From Enterobacter sp. C2 (GTDB lineage Bacteria > Pseudomonadota > Gammaproteobacteria > Enterobacterales > Enterobacteriaceae): a stretch of 64,000 nt of DNA. The notes under the pieces were generated by a model, which saw only the letters and a list, made by a program, of their open reading frames with translations, had not been told where the DNA came from and searched no databases. Positions within the stretch are counted from its first letter, which is position 1, and each line of letters begins with the position of its first letter. The stretch lies in NCBI RefSeq assembly GCF_019880405.1, contig NZ_CP082269.1, positions 62,001-126,000 on the forward strand. Direction: 5' to 3'. Position numbers and translations under genes: made by a program. Of the stretch, positions 41,776 through 52,361 are shown piece after piece.

Positions 41776-43427
41776 GGGATCATCCAGGTTAAGACGTAGG
41801 CCTGAAGGGTGGTAATAATCCCCACCATACAGGTGAAAATCAGGCTGTGTTTCACGGTAAAGCGGAACAGATCCGACTCTTTACCCACTAGCCCCACCGC
41901 CGCACAGGCAATGGCGATAGACTGCGGGGAGATCATTTTCCCGGTCACGCCGCCGGTGGTGTTAGCCGCAACCAGCAGCACATCCGAGACGCCAATCTGC
42001 TGCGCAGCCGTTGCCTGCAGGGCGGCGAACAGGGCGTTCGACGAGGTATCGGAGCCGGTAAGAAATACCCCTAGCCAGCCAAGGAACGGCGAGAAGAAGG
42101 TAAAGGCGTGTCCGGTATGGGCCAGCGCCAGCGCCAGCGTCGAGGAGAGACCGGAGTAGTTAGAGATAAAGGCGAATGCCAGCACCATGCCGATAGAGTA
42201 GATGGGCAGGGCCAGCTCCTTCAGCGTGAGGGCGAAGGTCTGCACCGCCGCCGCGGGCTTCATCCGCAGCCAGACAATCGAGAGCAGGGCGGCAAACAGG
42301 ATCGCCGTACCGGTGGCCGAGAACCAGTCAAACTTATAGATCGCCGCATAGGGCGTTGCCGCGTTAACCACCGGCGGCATGCGGGCGACCAGCTTATCCA
42401 GGTACGGGACCGAAATGTTGATCACCATGTCGTATAGCGCCCCGCCCGGTGCAAACAGTGCTTTGAACGGCGGCACGCTCCACAGCGTTACCGTGGCGGT
42501 AAGGAACAGGAAGGGCGACCACGCCTTGATAATCTGGCCTGCGCTGTAGCGGGTGCGGGCCAGGGTTTCATCAACCTGAGAGGCACCCATATCACCGAAG
42601 CGGAAGATGCGCACCGGCTGCCAGCGTTTCAGGAACAGCGTCAGACAGACCAGCGACACCAGCGAGGAGATGATGTCCGGCAGCTCGGGACCAATAAAGT
42701 TAGAGCTAAGATACTGGGCGATGGCGAATGAGCCGCCTGCCACCATCACCGCCGGCCAGGTCTCTTTAATGCCGCGCCAGCCGTCCATAATCGCCATGAT
42801 CCAGAACAGCACGATAATGGTTAAAAACGGCAGCTGACGACCCACCATCTGGCCGATCTCGAAGCTGTCCAGGCCTGTTACCTGCCCGGCCACCAGAATG
42901 GGAATGCCCATCGCGCCGAAGGCCACCGGCGCGGTATTGACGATCAGGCACAGCCCGGCGGCATACAGCGGATTAAAGCCCAGCCCCACCAGCAGCGCAG
43001 CGGTGATTGCCACCGGTGCGCCAAACCCTGCCGCTCCTTCAAGAAACGCGCCGAAGGAGAAGCCAACGATCAGCATCTGCAGGCGCTGGTCTGGGGTAAT
43101 CGACAGAATGGATGAGCGAATAATGTCGAACTGCCCGGTCTTAACCGAGATTTTGTAGACAAACACCGCGGCAATAATGATCCACGCAATTGGCCATAGG
43201 CCGTAGAAGAAGCCGTATACCACCGACGCCATGGCGCGGTCCACCGGCATCTTGTAGAAAAAGAGCGCTACCAGCAGGGCGATGACGACAGTGTATGTCG
43301 CGGCAAGGTAGCCCTTCAGCTTGAGCTTAATCAGCGCGAAGAAGAAGAACAGGATCGGCAGGGAGGCGATTAGGCTCGACAGCCAGATATTGCCAGCCGG
43401 ATCGTAGTTTTGTTGCCACAGGCTCAT
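41772..43427 (-). CDS. lldP: L-lactate permease
   Basis: Imports L-lactate (also D-lactate and glycolate in E. coli) with protons. A very hydrophobic protein of 551 residues with about twelve to fourteen membrane segments. Family segments include [20 protein letters not shown] and [17 protein letters not shown]. It is the first gene of lldPRD, downstream of two LldR-type operators. Confidence 0.96.
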   Translation of the reverse strand: MSLWQQNYDPAGNIWLSSLIASLPILFFFFALIKLKLKGYLAATYTVVIALLVALFFYKMPVDRAMASVVYGFFYGLWPIAWIIIAAVFVYKISVKTGQFDIIRSSILSITPDQRLQMLIVGFSFGAFLEGAAGFGAPVAITAALLVGLGFNPLYAAGLCLIVNTAPVAFGAMGIPILVAGQVTGLDSFEIGQMVGRQLPFLTIIVLFWIMAIMDGWRGIKETWPAVMVAGGSFAIAQYLSSNFIGPELPDIISSLVSLVCLTLFLKRWQPVRIFRFGDMGASQVDETLARTRYSAGQIIKAWSPFLFLTATVTLWSVPPFKALFAPGGALYDMVINISVPYLDKLVARMPPVVNAATPYAAIYKFDWFSATGTAILFAALLSIVWLRMKPAAAVQTFALTLKELALPIYSIGMVLAFAFISNYSGLSSTLALALAHTGHAFTFFSPFLGWLGVFLTGSDTSSNALFAALQATAAQQIGVSDVLLVAANTTGGVTGKMISPQSIAIACAAVGLVGKESDLFRFTVKHSLIFTCMVGIITTLQAYVLTWMIP

Positions 43428-43502
43428 TGCAGGTCTCCTGGGGACCTTGCTGGCCGATCGGCGGTGAGTCTGCGCTCATCTCTGCGTCACAGTCAGTGTA
43501 AA

Positions 43503-43518
43503 AGTGGTCCAGCCAATT
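43503..43518 (-). promoter_or_regulatory. LldR operator O2 candidate
   Basis: AGTGGTCCAGCCAATT keeps the TGGT-N4-CCA core seen in LldR/PdhR-type sites. It lies about 80 bases before lldP. Its centre is 126 bases from the second site at 43629-43644, matching the two-operator spacing described for E. coli lldP. A GGTTAATCA sequence at 43547-43555 could be an ArcA site. Confidence 0.6.
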
Positions 43519-43628
43519 GGGTTGTGTAGGGTTTATGACAACAAATGGTTAATCAGATGTTATGTTTCGGCAATGAGTTTGTAAGTGCAAATCGTGGAAG
43601 TGTGAAGCGTAGGGCGGTTGGTTCGCGG

Positions 43629-43644
43629 ATTGGTAGGGCCAACT
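43629..43644 (-). promoter_or_regulatory. LldR operator O1 candidate
   Basis: ATTGGTAGGGCCAACT is a near-palindrome with TTGGT and CCAA arms, typical of LldR/PdhR boxes. It is the upstream partner of the site at 43503-43518, and DNA looping between the two is the E. coli model. Confidence 0.6.
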
Positions 43645-43662
43645 TAGGACGGAGAGAATGAA

Positions 43663-43688
43663 GCCGGGCAAGCATAGCGCCACCCGGC
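43663..43688. repeat. REP-type palindromic unit (yibL 3' end)
   Basis: GCCGGG and CCCGGC arms enclose CAAGCATAGCGCCA. It sits 6 bases past the yibL stop, between yibL and the lldP upstream region. Confidence 0.85.
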
Positions 43689-43694
43689 AAAAAA

Positions 43695-44057
43695 TCAGAA
43701 TGCGGTCTTCGCGAAGCCGGTCATCTCTTTCAGACCCATCTCGCGGCCCAGGGCGGTCATCGGATGCACGACTACCAGCCCGCGCGCGCTTTTCTTCAGC
43801 TTGCCCATATCGGCCTGCTCTTTTTTGGTAATCGCCCGGCGGAAAGGCAGATCCATCAGCTTCTGCGCCTCTTTACTCAGCTTCTGGCCGTGTACTTCGC
43901 GCAGGCGAGTAATCTCCGCTTCCAGCGTCTCTTTCTCTTTTTCCAGCTCGGCGTACTTCTCGGCAGATTCAACCAGCGACAGGGCAGCCTGCTGGTGGCG
44001 GATAGCATCAAGGCGATCGCTCAGGCGTTTAATTTCGTTCTTTTCGATTTCTTTCAT
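43695..44057 (-). CDS. yibL: conserved protein YibL
   Basis: A 120-residue enterobacterial protein, same length as in E. coli. The first 60 residues form a charged coiled coil ([20 protein letters not shown], then [11 protein letters not shown]). The rest is basic ([20 protein letters not shown]). E. coli YibL has been reported to associate with ribosomes; the function is otherwise unknown. It follows mtlR by 58 bases. Confidence 0.92.
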   Translation of the reverse strand: MKEIEKNEIKRLSDRLDAIRHQQAALSLVESAEKYAELEKEKETLEAEITRLREVHGQKLSKEAQKLMDLPFRRAITKKEQADMGKLKKSARGLVVVHPMTALGREMGLKEMTGFAKTAF

Positions 44058-44115
44058 AACGGATGACTCTAAAAACAGGGGAATTACTGCAAAGGATACA
44101 CTAATGTGCGCAACG

Positions 44116-44709
44116 TTACTTCTGAAAGGCTTTTTTCAGGCTGATGCGTGAGATCAGCCCGGTCAGAGAGAGCACCATGGTCGAGCGCACCACCTGTTGG
44201 TAACGCTGTCTCTGCATGGCGTAGAGATCGGCGTCGCTGGTATCAAACTGGGGCACGGGGGGCAGGGCAGAGACGCAGTGCAGCTCGCCAAAGGGGCCGA
44301 GGATCTCGTCATCGGTAAACCCATACTCGTTGCCGTCGTGGTTCAGCTCTTCACGCAGGGCCATCAGCAGCTCTGCGTCCTCATATTCGTGACGACTAAT
44401 CACGCCGAGGCCGTAGATCAGCTTTAAGCGCACGGAGAGATCGCCCAGCGGGCCATCGCCCTCCAGCAGCGGCTCCACGGCGTATTTCACCGCATAGTCG
44501 TCTTTGCGGAACACCTGAAGTACCAGAATATTCACCGCTTCCGTGAGCAGCTCAACGGCGGCGATGAGGAAACTTCGGACGGTTTTGCCAGCATTCAGAC
44601 GCTCAAGCACACGGTTTTCAAAGGCCTGGGTTTCTTCCATTATTGCCTGCATATCCGACAATCTTATATTCGGGCGCGGAGTCTCACTCCGCGCCGGGTA
44701 GGGCATCAT
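44116..44709 (-). CDS. mtlR: mannitol operon repressor MtlR
   Basis: Represses mtlADR when mannitol is absent; the helical fold has no classical DNA-binding motif. The protein has up to 197 residues. From [20 protein letters not shown] onward it matches E. coli MtlR (195 residues). The start at 44709 overlaps the mtlD stop as ATGATG, but codons 6-13 (ARSETPRP) are encoded by a perfect hairpin. A later start at MQAIMEE (44655) therefore cannot be ruled out. Confidence 0.92.
   Translation of the reverse strand: MMPYPARSETPRPNIRLSDMQAIMEETQAFENRVLERLNAGKTVRSFLIAAVELLTEAVNILVLQVFRKDDYAVKYAVEPLLEGDGPLGDLSVRLKLIYGLGVISRHEYEDAELLMALREELNHDGNEYGFTDDEILGPFGELHCVSALPPVPQFDTSDADLYAMQRQRYQQVVRSTMVLSLTGLISRISLKKAFQK
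44673..44695 (-). repeat. perfect hairpin at the mtlD-mtlR junction
   Basis: GGCGCGGAGT and ACTCCGCGCC form a 10-bp GC-rich stem with a 3-base loop, starting 14 bases inside the mtlR reading frame. No T-run follows. It could hinder mtlR translation, act as an mRNA end after mtlD, or be a degenerate REP unit captured by the gene. Confidence 0.6.
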
Positions 44710-45854
44710 GCCTGAGCGTTATAAACGTTAACCGCTTCGGCGACAACGTCGCTTGCGCTCTCCAGACCGGAGATCTGCGCCAGCGCAGCCTGCGGGCCTT
44801 TCTCGTCAATCAGCGCCGCCAGCTCAAGGGCCTGCGGATCCTGCTCGCTGCGGTAGTGCATGGCAGCGGCGATCCCTTTGACCAGGTTCTCGTGCGGCAG
44901 ACGATACTCAAGGGTGCCGAGCAGCGGCTTAATCAGACGGTCGCCAATGCTCAGCTTACGCAGCGGCTGACGACCTACACGCTCAACGTCATCCTTCAGG
45001 TACGGGTTCTCAAAGCGGCCGAGGATCTTCTCGATATAGGCAGCGTGCTTCGCTTCATCAAAGCCGTAACGCTTGATCAGCACAGCACCGCTCTCCTCCA
45101 TCGCCCCTTTCACCACCGCGCGGATCGTCTCATCAAGAATGGCGTCGCGAATGGTCTGGTGGCCCGCCTGGCGGCCAAGGTACGCGGTTATAGCATGGCC
45201 GGTGTTCAGGGTGAAGAGCTTACGCTCGACAAACGCCATTAAATTATCTGTTGGTTCCATGCCCGGAATGTTCGGCAGCGCGCCTTTGAACTGGGTCTTG
45301 TCAACGATCCACTCGCTAAAGGTCTCCACGGTCACCTCCAGCGGATCGTGGGTAGCAGAGGCCGACGGAGGAACAATGCGGTCTACGGCAGAGTCTACGA
45401 AGCCAACATGCGCTTCAACCCAGGCTTTGTCCTCATCTGCCAGCGCATTGAGAACGTGACCTTTCAACTGGGTCGTACCGCGCACCATGTTCTCACAGGC
45501 GATAATGTTCAGCGGGGTCTCTACGCCCTGCGCTTTACGCTTCGTCAGCCCTTTGGCAATCGCGGGTGCAATGCGCTCCAGCACAACCGGGCCTACCGCC
45601 GTGGTGACCAGGTCCACTTCAGCAATCAGATCGACCACTTCATCGCCAATGCTGCTCACCGCGTTGACGCCGGAGACAGTATCAACCTGCTCGTTTTCAC
45701 CCACCACATGAACCTGATAGCTATGACGGGCATTCAGGGCGTCGAGCACCGTCTGATTCACATCGGCGAACGTCAGCGTAATTCCAGCGTCCGCCAGCAG
45801 TTTGCCGATGAAGCCACGTCCGATATTACCTGCGCCAAAATGTAATGCTTTCAT
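44706..45854 (-). CDS. mtlD: mannitol-1-phosphate 5-dehydrogenase
   Basis: Converts mannitol-1-phosphate to fructose-6-phosphate with NAD+. The start [20 protein letters not shown] gives the family length of 382 residues; the 21-codon upstream extension is not conserved. The catalytic region [10 protein letters not shown] and the [18 protein letters not shown] segment are intact. It is the second gene of mtlADR. Confidence 0.97.
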   Translation of the reverse strand: MKALHFGAGNIGRGFIGKLLADAGITLTFADVNQTVLDALNARHSYQVHVVGENEQVDTVSGVNAVSSIGDEVVDLIAEVDLVTTAVGPVVLERIAPAIAKGLTKRKAQGVETPLNIIACENMVRGTTQLKGHVLNALADEDKAWVEAHVGFVDSAVDRIVPPSASATHDPLEVTVETFSEWIVDKTQFKGALPNIPGMEPTDNLMAFVERKLFTLNTGHAITAYLGRQAGHQTIRDAILDETIRAVVKGAMEESGAVLIKRYGFDEAKHAAYIEKILGRFENPYLKDDVERVGRQPLRKLSIGDRLIKPLLGTLEYRLPHENLVKGIAAAMHYRSEQDPQALELAALIDEKGPQAALAQISGLESASDVVAEAVNVYNAQA

Positions 45855-45893
45855 AGTATTAACCTTCATTAATGTTTTTACCCGAGAGGGCTG

Positions 45894-45940
45894 GGGTGAG
45901 GCTCTGACCTCACCCAAACCCTCTCCGCAAAGGGAGAGGG
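45894..45940. repeat. double hairpin between mtlA and mtlD
   Basis: Two 8-bp stems stand side by side: GGGTGAGG with CCTCACCC, and CCCTCTCC with GGGAGAGG. Blocks of this kind recur between genes in enterobacterial genomes. Here it splits mtlA from mtlD and could set different mRNA levels for transporter and dehydrogenase. Confidence 0.65.
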
Positions 45941-45949
45941 GAGGAGGGC

Positions 45950-47875
45950 TTACTTGTTCAGCAGCGCCAGCACTTCTTCAACGCTATCGGTATGCGCCAG
46001 GCGCTCGATAATAGACTCATCGTCCAGGGCGTTGGTCAGGCTGGTAATCACCTGAATGTGCTCATTATTACGTGCGGCGATACCGATGACCAGACGGGCA
46101 ATGTCATCTTCTTCTTCGCCGAAGCGCACGCCCTGCGGATACTGGCAGAACACGACGCCGGTTTTCAGCACGCGATCTTTCGCTTCAACCGTACCGTGCG
46201 GAACCGCAATGGACTCACCCAGGTAGGTCGGGGTCAGCTTTTCGCGCTCCAGCATGGCGTCGACATACTCCGGCTGCACATAGCCGCCTTTCACCAGCTG
46301 TTCACCGGCAAAGCGAATCGCCTCTTCTTTATGGCTCGCGGTGCGGCCAAGGAAGATGTTTTCCGCGCCCAGCTTGAACAGGTGGCTGTTGCTCTCGTCA
46401 ATGCTGTCCTGCAGGCTGGTGCGCACTTTCGTCTCGTTATCCGTATGACGCTGAGCCGCCACCAGACGCTCGGTCAGGTTGGTATAGAGGCCGCTGTCGA
46501 GGAAGTTAGTCAGTGAAATGTGCTGCGCCTGCGGAACCTGGCGCATCGCACGCTCGGTCAGGTCGCGGTGGGTAATAACCACGTCCACGTCTGCCGGCAG
46601 GCTGTTGATCGCGCTGTTGGTCACGGAGATGTTGGTCAGGCCAGCATCCTGCACTTTCTTACGCAGCACGCCTGCACCCATGGCGCTTGAACCCATCCCG
46701 GCGTCGCAGGCTACGATGATTTTACGTACGTGGCTGAGGTCGTTAGAGACCGCGCCCGCCGCCAGCGGCGTTCCAGCAGCGGCAGTAGTTGCGCCTTTGG
46801 ATTCTGCTTTCATGTCGTGCATACGGCGGGTTGCCGCTTCGATATCGTCCTCTTCTTTCACCTTGCTGGTTTTCAGCAGGATGGCGGAGATAACGAAAGA
46901 AACAGCCATTGCAGCGACGATAGCGGCGATGTTAGCGAAGTAAGCACCTTTCGGCGTCATCGCCAGTACAGCCAGGATAGAGCCAGGAGAAGCCGGAGAG
47001 ACCAGGCCGCCGTTCAGCACGCTCAGGGTAAACACGCCGGTCATACCGCCGAGGATAACGGCGATCAGCAGGCGCGGGTTCATCAGCACATACGGGAAGT
47101 AAATTTCGTGGATACCGCCCAGGAAGTGGATGATAGCCGCACCGCCCGCAGACTGTTTCGCGCTGCCGCGACCGAAGAACATGTATGCCAGCAGGACGCC
47201 CATGCCCGGACCCGGGTTTGCTTCAATCAGGAAGAAGATGGACTTGCCGATATCATGAGACTGCTGAATACCCAGCGGTGAGAAGATACCGTGGTTGATG
47301 GCGTTATTGAGGAACAGGATTTTCGCCGGTTCAACAAACACAGAGGCCAGCGGCAGCATGTCATGGACAACCATGAAGTTAACGCCAGCGGCCAGGGCTT
47401 TAGAGAGCACCTCTACAGCCGGGCCAATGCCGAGGAACGCCAGAATCGCGAGGATCATACCGATGATGCCCGCAGAGAAGTTGTTCACCAGCATTTCAAA
47501 GCCGGATTTGATCTTGCCATCAACCCAGACGTCAAAGCGTTTGATCGCCCAGCCACCCAGCGGACCGGCAATCATTGCGCCGAGGAACATCGGCATATCC
47601 GCACCGACGATCACGCCCATGGTGGTGATAGCACCGACCACGCCGCCGCGATCGCCGCCCACCAGGCGACCACCGGTATAACCGATCAGCAGCGGCAGCA
47701 AATAGGTAATCATTGGGCCGACAAGTTTTGCCAGCGTTTCGTTAGGCAACCACCCTGTTGGAATAAACAACGCGGTGATAATACCCCAGGCGATAAATGC
47801 GCCGATGTTGGGCATTACCATGTTGCTGAGAAAACGACCAAAGCTTTGCACCTTGATCTTGATATCGGATGACAT
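45950..47875 (-). CDS. mtlA: PTS mannitol transporter, EIICBA
   Basis: Imports and phosphorylates mannitol using phosphate from HPr. The 641 residues hold three domains in order. The first is the membrane EIIC (about residues 1-340, with [18 protein letters not shown]). The second is EIIB with the phosphocysteine in [15 protein letters not shown]. The third is EIIA with the phosphohistidine in [14 protein letters not shown]. The linker is slightly longer than in E. coli (637 residues). It is first in the mtlADR operon. Confidence 0.97.
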   Translation of the reverse strand: MSSDIKIKVQSFGRFLSNMVMPNIGAFIAWGIITALFIPTGWLPNETLAKLVGPMITYLLPLLIGYTGGRLVGGDRGGVVGAITTMGVIVGADMPMFLGAMIAGPLGGWAIKRFDVWVDGKIKSGFEMLVNNFSAGIIGMILAILAFLGIGPAVEVLSKALAAGVNFMVVHDMLPLASVFVEPAKILFLNNAINHGIFSPLGIQQSHDIGKSIFFLIEANPGPGMGVLLAYMFFGRGSAKQSAGGAAIIHFLGGIHEIYFPYVLMNPRLLIAVILGGMTGVFTLSVLNGGLVSPASPGSILAVLAMTPKGAYFANIAAIVAAMAVSFVISAILLKTSKVKEEDDIEAATRRMHDMKAESKGATTAAAGTPLAAGAVSNDLSHVRKIIVACDAGMGSSAMGAGVLRKKVQDAGLTNISVTNSAINSLPADVDVVITHRDLTERAMRQVPQAQHISLTNFLDSGLYTNLTERLVAAQRHTDNETKVRTSLQDSIDESNSHLFKLGAENIFLGRTASHKEEAIRFAGEQLVKGGYVQPEYVDAMLEREKLTPTYLGESIAVPHGTVEAKDRVLKTGVVFCQYPQGVRFGEEEDDIARLVIGIAARNNEHIQVITSLTNALDDESIIERLAHTDSVEEVLALLNK

Positions 47876-48018
47876 AAAACACCCCTTCTAATGTTTGCTA
47901 TCGCGCAGGGCGGAGGCCCAACTTTTTTTGTTAACGAGGCGGCAGAGGTAGCCTAACCCATGTTCTGTGTGGCGAATCTGGCACCGAATCGAGAAACTGT
48001 CCAGATGGTGCGATTTAG

Positions 48019-48034
48019 TGTGATTCAGATCACA
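48019..48034. promoter_or_regulatory. CRP-cAMP site 1 upstream of mtlA
   Basis: TGTGATTCAGATCACA is a near-perfect CRP palindrome. It is the closest to mtlA of four such sites in the 510-base mtlA-yibF gap. The E. coli mtl promoter is also known for multiple CRP sites. Confidence 0.88.
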
Positions 48035-48062
48035 CTAATATAGGGCTTACGCCCTGTTTAGG

Positions 48063-48078
48063 TGTGATTGCGATCACA
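48063..48078. promoter_or_regulatory. CRP-cAMP site 2 upstream of mtlA
   Basis: TGTGATTGCGATCACA matches the CRP consensus half-sites exactly; its centre is 44 bases from site 1. Confidence 0.88.
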
Positions 48079-48135
48079 AATCGTAGGTGTAAAAAAAGAA
48101 CAGTGGGTAAAAAAAAGACGGTACAGGGCTGTTAA

Positions 48136-48151
48136 TGTGATGTTAATCACA
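48136..48151. promoter_or_regulatory. CRP-cAMP site 3 upstream of mtlA
   Basis: TGTGATGTTAATCACA matches the CRP consensus half-sites exactly; its centre is 73 bases from site 2. Confidence 0.88.
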
Positions 48152-48179
48152 TTTGCATGTCGTTACTTTGTTTGTTGTT

Positions 48180-48195
48180 TGTGATTTAGATCACA
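48180..48195. promoter_or_regulatory. CRP-cAMP site 4, nearest to yibF
   Basis: TGTGATTTAGATCACA matches the CRP consensus half-sites exactly; its centre is 44 bases from site 3. Its position could also serve a plus-strand promoter that reads the putative small RNA or yibF leader. Confidence 0.85.
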
Positions 48196-48254
48196 AGAAA
48201 TTTTCACCTGGACTTTTCTTAACGTGAGGGGCAGCAACTTCTTATTCTGGCGCT

Positions 48255-48341
48255 CGGCAATACTGTAAGTCAGCAACATCTTCTACCTTGACCATTAATC
48301 TCAAAAGGCAGGAATGTGCCAGGCATCACCTGCCTTTTTTT
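48255..48341 (+). ncRNA. possible small RNA or yibF leader (candidate)
   Basis: A gene-free stretch ends in a textbook intrinsic terminator (48303-48341). A TATTCT -10-like sequence lies at 48243-48248, about 60 bases after CRP site 4, but without a good -35. A transcript of roughly 85 nucleotides could therefore exist. It may instead be an attenuated leader of yibF, which starts 48 bases further on. No known RNA family was recognised, so this is a candidate only. Confidence 0.35.
48303..48341 (+). terminator. intrinsic terminator upstream of yibF
   Basis: AAAAGGCAGG and CCTGCCTTTT form a 10-bp stem with a 16-base loop, ending in seven T residues. The reverse strand also shows a four-T tail, so it could work both ways. 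Confidence 0.8.
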
Positions 48342-48388
48342 CAGCGCTGATCCATAATTACTTTTTTCTGGGTAGACAGGATTAGTCA

Positions 48389-48997
48389 ATGAAACTTATC
48401 GGCAGCTATACCAGTCCGTTTGTACGTAAAATCTCCGTTATCCTGCTGGAGAAGGGGATCACATTTGAATTTGTGAATGAGTTCCCCTACAACGGCGAAA
48501 ACGGCGTTGCGCACTACAATCCGCTGGGTAAAGTCCCGGCGCTGGTCACCGACGAGGGCGACATCTGGTACGACTCGCCTATCATAGCTGCCTGGCTGGA
48601 GCTGCTGGACGTCGCGCCCGCGATGCTGCCGCCGGATCCAAAGGCGGCGTTGAAGCTGCGCCAGATAGAAGCCCTGGCCGATGGGGTAATGGACGCCGGA
48701 CTGGTCTCGGTGCGCGAGCAGGCCCGACCGGCGGCCCAGCAGTCAGAAACCGAGCTGCTGCGCCAGCGAGAGAAAATTAGCCGGGCGCTGGACATGCTGG
48801 AAAAGCACGTCAGCGAGGGCGATATTCAGCCGGACGATCTTAACGTTGCTACCATCGCCGTGGCCTGCGCCATCGGCTATATCAACTTCCGCCGCATCTC
48901 GCCCGGCTGGTGCGTGGACAGGCCGCAGCTGGTGAAGCTGGTAGAGAATCTGTTCCAGCGGGAAAGCTTTGCCCGCACCGAACCGCCAAAGTCTTAG
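48389..48997 (+). CDS. yibF: glutathione S-transferase family protein YibF
   Basis: A 202-residue GST-like protein. The N-terminal thioredoxin fold begins [20 protein letters not shown], with the family's SPFVRK segment in place of a CxxC site, and carries the glutathione-binding [20 protein letters not shown]. The helical C-terminal domain is complete. The substrate is unknown. It is divergent from mtlA and precedes selA. Confidence 0.93.
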   Translation: MKLIGSYTSPFVRKISVILLEKGITFEFVNEFPYNGENGVAHYNPLGKVPALVTDEGDIWYDSPIIAAWLELLDVAPAMLPPDPKAALKLRQIEALADGVMDAGLVSVREQARPAAQQSETELLRQREKISRALDMLEKHVSEGDIQPDDLNVATIAVACAIGYINFRRISPGWCVDRPQLVKLVENLFQRESFARTEPPKS

Positions 48998-49007
48998 CCC
49001 CAGCATA

Positions 49008-49037
49008 CTGACAGCCTGCGCCGGTACGCTGTACAAT
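49008..49037 (+). promoter_or_regulatory. candidate sigma-70 promoter of selAB
   Basis: CTGACA and TACAAT are separated by 18 bases in the short gap before selA, leaving a leader of about 50 bases. Confidence 0.5.
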
Positions 49038-49093
49038 CCCCCTTCACGTCGAATCCTCTCCGGCGGGAGGGGTAATCTACCGCAGGCTCTGTC

Positions 49094-50482
49094 ATGACCC
49101 TTGAACAACGCTCACTTTTCAGCCAGATCCCGGCAACCGATCGTCTGCTGCACGCCGACGCGTTTGCTCTCTTAGTCGACACCTTCGGTCATCGCCGCGT
49201 CGTGGATACCCTGCGCCAGCTTCAGGAGGAGGCCCGCCTTGCGGTGCGCGAAACCCAGGCCCTGCCTGCCTGGTGCGCGGACTGGGCGGCGGCAACAGAG
49301 AGCCGTTTGACGCAGCATGAAACCCGCGCCCTGCGGCCGGTATTTAACCTCACCGGCACGGTGCTGCATACCAATCTCGGACGCGCGCTACAGGCGGAAG
49401 CCGCCATCGACGCGGTTGCCGAAGCGATGCGCACTCCGGTGACGCTGGAGTATGCCCTCGATGAAGCCGGGCGCGGTCATCGCGATCGCGGCGTCGCGGA
49501 TCTGCTCTGCCGCCTCACCGGCGCAGAGGATGCCTGCATTGTGAATAACAACGCGGCGGCGGTGCTGCTGATGCTGGCCGCGCTGGCGAACGGCAAAGAG
49601 GTGGTGGTGTCGCGCGGCGAGCTGGTTGAGATTGGCGGCGCGTTCCGCATTCCGGATGTGATGCGCCAGGCGGGCTGCATGCTGCACGAGGTAGGCACTA
49701 CTAACCGCACCCATGCCAAAGACTACCGTGAGGCGGTGAACGAGAATACGGCGCTGCTGATGAAGGTGCATACCAGCAACTATGCCGTCACTGGCTTCAC
49801 TAAAGCGGTGGCGGAGGCGGAGCTGGTGCAGATCGGCCTGCCGCTGAACGTGCCGGTGGTGGCTGACCTGGGCAGCGGCTCGCTGATCGATCTCAGCCAG
49901 TACGGCCTGCCGAAAGAGCCGATGCCGCAGGAGATGATTGCTGCAGGCGTCAGCCTCGTGAGCTTCTCCGGCGATAAGCTACCCGGCGGCCCGCAGGCGG
50001 GGATCATCATCGGCAAGCGCGAGCTGATTGCGAAGCTCCAGCAGCACCCGCTGAAGCGCGCTCTGCGGGTGGATAAGATGACCCTCGCCGCGCTGGAGGC
50101 AACGCTCAGGCTCTATCTGCATCCGGAGAAGCTGGCCGAACGGCTGCCAACGCTGCGCCTGCTGACCCGCAGCGCGGACGAGATCCGCCAGCAGGCCGAG
50201 CGGCTGCAGCCCGCCCTGGAGAACCACTACGCTGAGTTTTTAGTTCAGGTTGAAGCCTGCCAGTCGCAAATCGGTAGCGGATCGCTGCCGGTAGACAGGT
50301 TGCCCAGCGCAGCGCTGACCTTTACTCCCCGCGACGGACGCGGCAGCCGCCTTGAAGCACTGGCGGCACAGTGGCGTGCCCTGTCGCAGCCGGTGATTGG
50401 CCGCGTCTCCGACGGTCGTCTGTGGCTCGATCTACGCTGCCTTGACGATGAATCCCGCTTTTTGAACAGGTTACTGAAATGA
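49094..50482 (+). CDS. selA: L-seryl-tRNA(Sec) selenium transferase
   Basis: Converts seryl-tRNA(Sec) to selenocysteyl-tRNA(Sec) with selenophosphate. The 462-residue PLP enzyme carries the cofactor lysine Lys295 in [14 protein letters not shown] and the [16 protein letters not shown] segment. It overlaps selB by 4 bases (ATGA), the standard selAB operon. selC is not in this window. Confidence 0.97.
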   Translation: MTLEQRSLFSQIPATDRLLHADAFALLVDTFGHRRVVDTLRQLQEEARLAVRETQALPAWCADWAAATESRLTQHETRALRPVFNLTGTVLHTNLGRALQAEAAIDAVAEAMRTPVTLEYALDEAGRGHRDRGVADLLCRLTGAEDACIVNNNAAAVLLMLAALANGKEVVVSRGELVEIGGAFRIPDVMRQAGCMLHEVGTTNRTHAKDYREAVNENTALLMKVHTSNYAVTGFTKAVAEAELVQIGLPLNVPVVADLGSGSLIDLSQYGLPKEPMPQEMIAAGVSLVSFSGDKLPGGPQAGIIIGKRELIAKLQQHPLKRALRVDKMTLAALEATLRLYLHPEKLAERLPTLRLLTRSADEIRQQAERLQPALENHYAEFLVQVEACQSQIGSGSLPVDRLPSAALTFTPRDGRGSRLEALAAQWRALSQPVIGRVSDGRLWLDLRCLDDESRFLNRLLK

Positions 50483-52332
50483 TTATTGCAACCGCCGGGC
50501 ACGTCGACCACGGCAAAACCACACTGCTGGAGGCGCTCACCGGCATCAACGCCGACCGGCTGCCGGAAGAGAAGAAGCGTGGCATGACTATCGATCTCGG
50601 CTACGCCTACTGGCCCCAGCCGGACGGGCGCGTGCCGGGCTTTATCGATGTGCCGGGCCATGAGAAGTTTCTCGCCAATATGCTGGCGGGCGTCGGCGGT
50701 ATTGACGGCGCGCTGCTAGTGGTTGCCTGCGACGACGGCGTGATGGCTCAAACCCGGGAGCATCTGGCGATTTTACAGCTCACCGGCAACCCGGCGCTGA
50801 CCGTGGCGCTGACCAAGGCCGATCGCGTGGACGAGGCGCGGATAGCCGAGGTTGAAGCCGAGGTGCATAGCGTGCTGGCAGAGTACGGCTATCCGCAAGC
50901 AACGCTGTTTACTACCGCCGCGACGCAGGGGCTGGGGATTGAGGCGCTGCGCGCGCACTTGCTGGCGCTGCCCGAGCGCGAGCAGACCGACGAGCGCCGC
51001 TTCCGCCTTGCCATCGATCGCGCCTTTAGCGTCAAGGGCGCGGGGCTGGTAGTGACCGGCACGGCACTCTCCGGTAGCGTAAAAGTGGGCGATACCCTGT
51101 GGCTCACCGGGGTGAACAAGCCAATGCGCGTGCGCGGCCTCCATGCGCAAAACCAGCCGGTAGAGCAGGCCCACGCCGGGCAGCGTATCGCCCTGAACAT
51201 CGCGGGCGATGCGGAGAAAGAGGCTATCAGCCGCGGCGACTGGCTGCTGGCCGAGGCTCCTCCTGAGCCTGTGACACGACTGATCGTGGCGCTGTACACC
51301 CACGCGCCGCTGGGCCAATGGCAGCCGCTGCACATTCACCATGCCGCCAGCCACGTTACAGGCCGCGTCTCGCTGCTCGACGATAATCTTGCCGAGCTGG
51401 TGTTGGATACGCCGCTGTGGCTGGCGGATAACGATCGGCTGGTGCTGCGCGATATCGCTGCTCGCGCTACGTTAGCTGGGGCGAGGGTGGTCACGCTCAA
51501 TCCGCCGCGCCGGGGCAAACGCAAGGCGGAGTACCTGGCGTGGATCGCTGCGCTGGCGGAAGCGGGTGACGATGCCGGTGCGCTGGCGGTGCACCTGACA
51601 CGCGGCGCGGTAGATCTGCCGTCATTCGCGTGGGAGAGACAGCTTAACGCTCAGGGGCTGGCGGCGTTGACCGAGACTCCACACATGATTCAGGCGGGAG
51701 ACAGTCTGATTAGCGCCGCGGTTGCCGCCCGCTGGCAGCGCAAGATCCTTGATACTCTGGCCACCTACCATGCCCAGCATCGGGACGAGCCGGGGCCAGG
51801 GCGCGAGCGTCTGCGCCGCATGGCCTTGCCGATGGAGAACGAGGCGCTGGTGCTGACGCTGATCGAGCGGATGCGGGAGAGCGGAGAGATCCACAGCCAC
51901 CACGGCTGGCTGCACCTGCCGGATCATAAAGCGGGCTTCACCGCCGAGCAGGAGGCGATCTGGCAGAAAGTCGCCACGCTGTTTGCGGATGAGCCCTGGT
52001 GGGTGCGCGACCTTGCGCGGGAAGTAGGCGCAGACGAGCAGATCATGCGCAGCGTCCTGCACCAGGCGGCGCAGCAGGGACTGATCACGGCAATCGTAAA
52101 GGATCGCTACTACCGCAACGATCGCATTGTGGCCTTTGCGAACCTGATCCGCACCCTGGACGGCGAACGTAGATCAACCTGTGCCGCCGATTTCCGCGAT
52201 CGGCTCAACGTCGGACGTAAGCTGGCGATTCAGATCCTCGAATATTTCGACCGCATCGGCTTTACCCGCCGACGCGGCAACGATCACCTGCTGCGCGACG
52301 CGCTGCTGTTCCCGGCGGAACCGCAGGCGTAA
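50479..52332 (+). CDS. selB: selenocysteine-specific elongation factor SelB
   Basis: A GTPase that delivers selenocysteyl-tRNA to UGA codons next to a SECIS hairpin. The 617 residues contain the GTPase motifs ([20 protein letters not shown]), two beta-barrel domains, and four C-terminal winged helices that bind the SECIS RNA (about residues 380-617). The length matches the family. It is coupled to selA. Confidence 0.97.
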   Translation: MIIATAGHVDHGKTTLLEALTGINADRLPEEKKRGMTIDLGYAYWPQPDGRVPGFIDVPGHEKFLANMLAGVGGIDGALLVVACDDGVMAQTREHLAILQLTGNPALTVALTKADRVDEARIAEVEAEVHSVLAEYGYPQATLFTTAATQGLGIEALRAHLLALPEREQTDERRFRLAIDRAFSVKGAGLVVTGTALSGSVKVGDTLWLTGVNKPMRVRGLHAQNQPVEQAHAGQRIALNIAGDAEKEAISRGDWLLAEAPPEPVTRLIVALYTHAPLGQWQPLHIHHAASHVTGRVSLLDDNLAELVLDTPLWLADNDRLVLRDIAARATLAGARVVTLNPPRRGKRKAEYLAWIAALAEAGDDAGALAVHLTRGAVDLPSFAWERQLNAQGLAALTETPHMIQAGDSLISAAVAARWQRKILDTLATYHAQHRDEPGPGRERLRRMALPMENEALVLTLIERMRESGEIHSHHGWLHLPDHKAGFTAEQEAIWQKVATLFADEPWWVRDLAREVGADEQIMRSVLHQAAQQGLITAIVKDRYYRNDRIVAFANLIRTLDGERRSTCAADFRDRLNVGRKLAIQILEYFDRIGFTRRRGNDHLLRDALLFPAEPQA

Positions 52333-52337
52333 CCCTG

Positions 52338-52361
52338 TCGCGCCCTATTCACCGGGCGCGA
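52338..52361. repeat. hairpin between selB and the ROK kinase
   Basis: TCGCGCCC and GGGCGCGA form a perfect 8-bp stem around an 8-base loop that contains the kinase stop codon. There is no strong T-run, so it is a weak terminator or an RNA-stabilising hairpin for two convergent genes. Confidence 0.5.

Noticed and set aside
47891-48010. Exact mtlA promoter -10 and -35 elements
   Set aside because: Several weak hexamer pairs are possible in this stretch and none stands out, so no promoter position is claimed.
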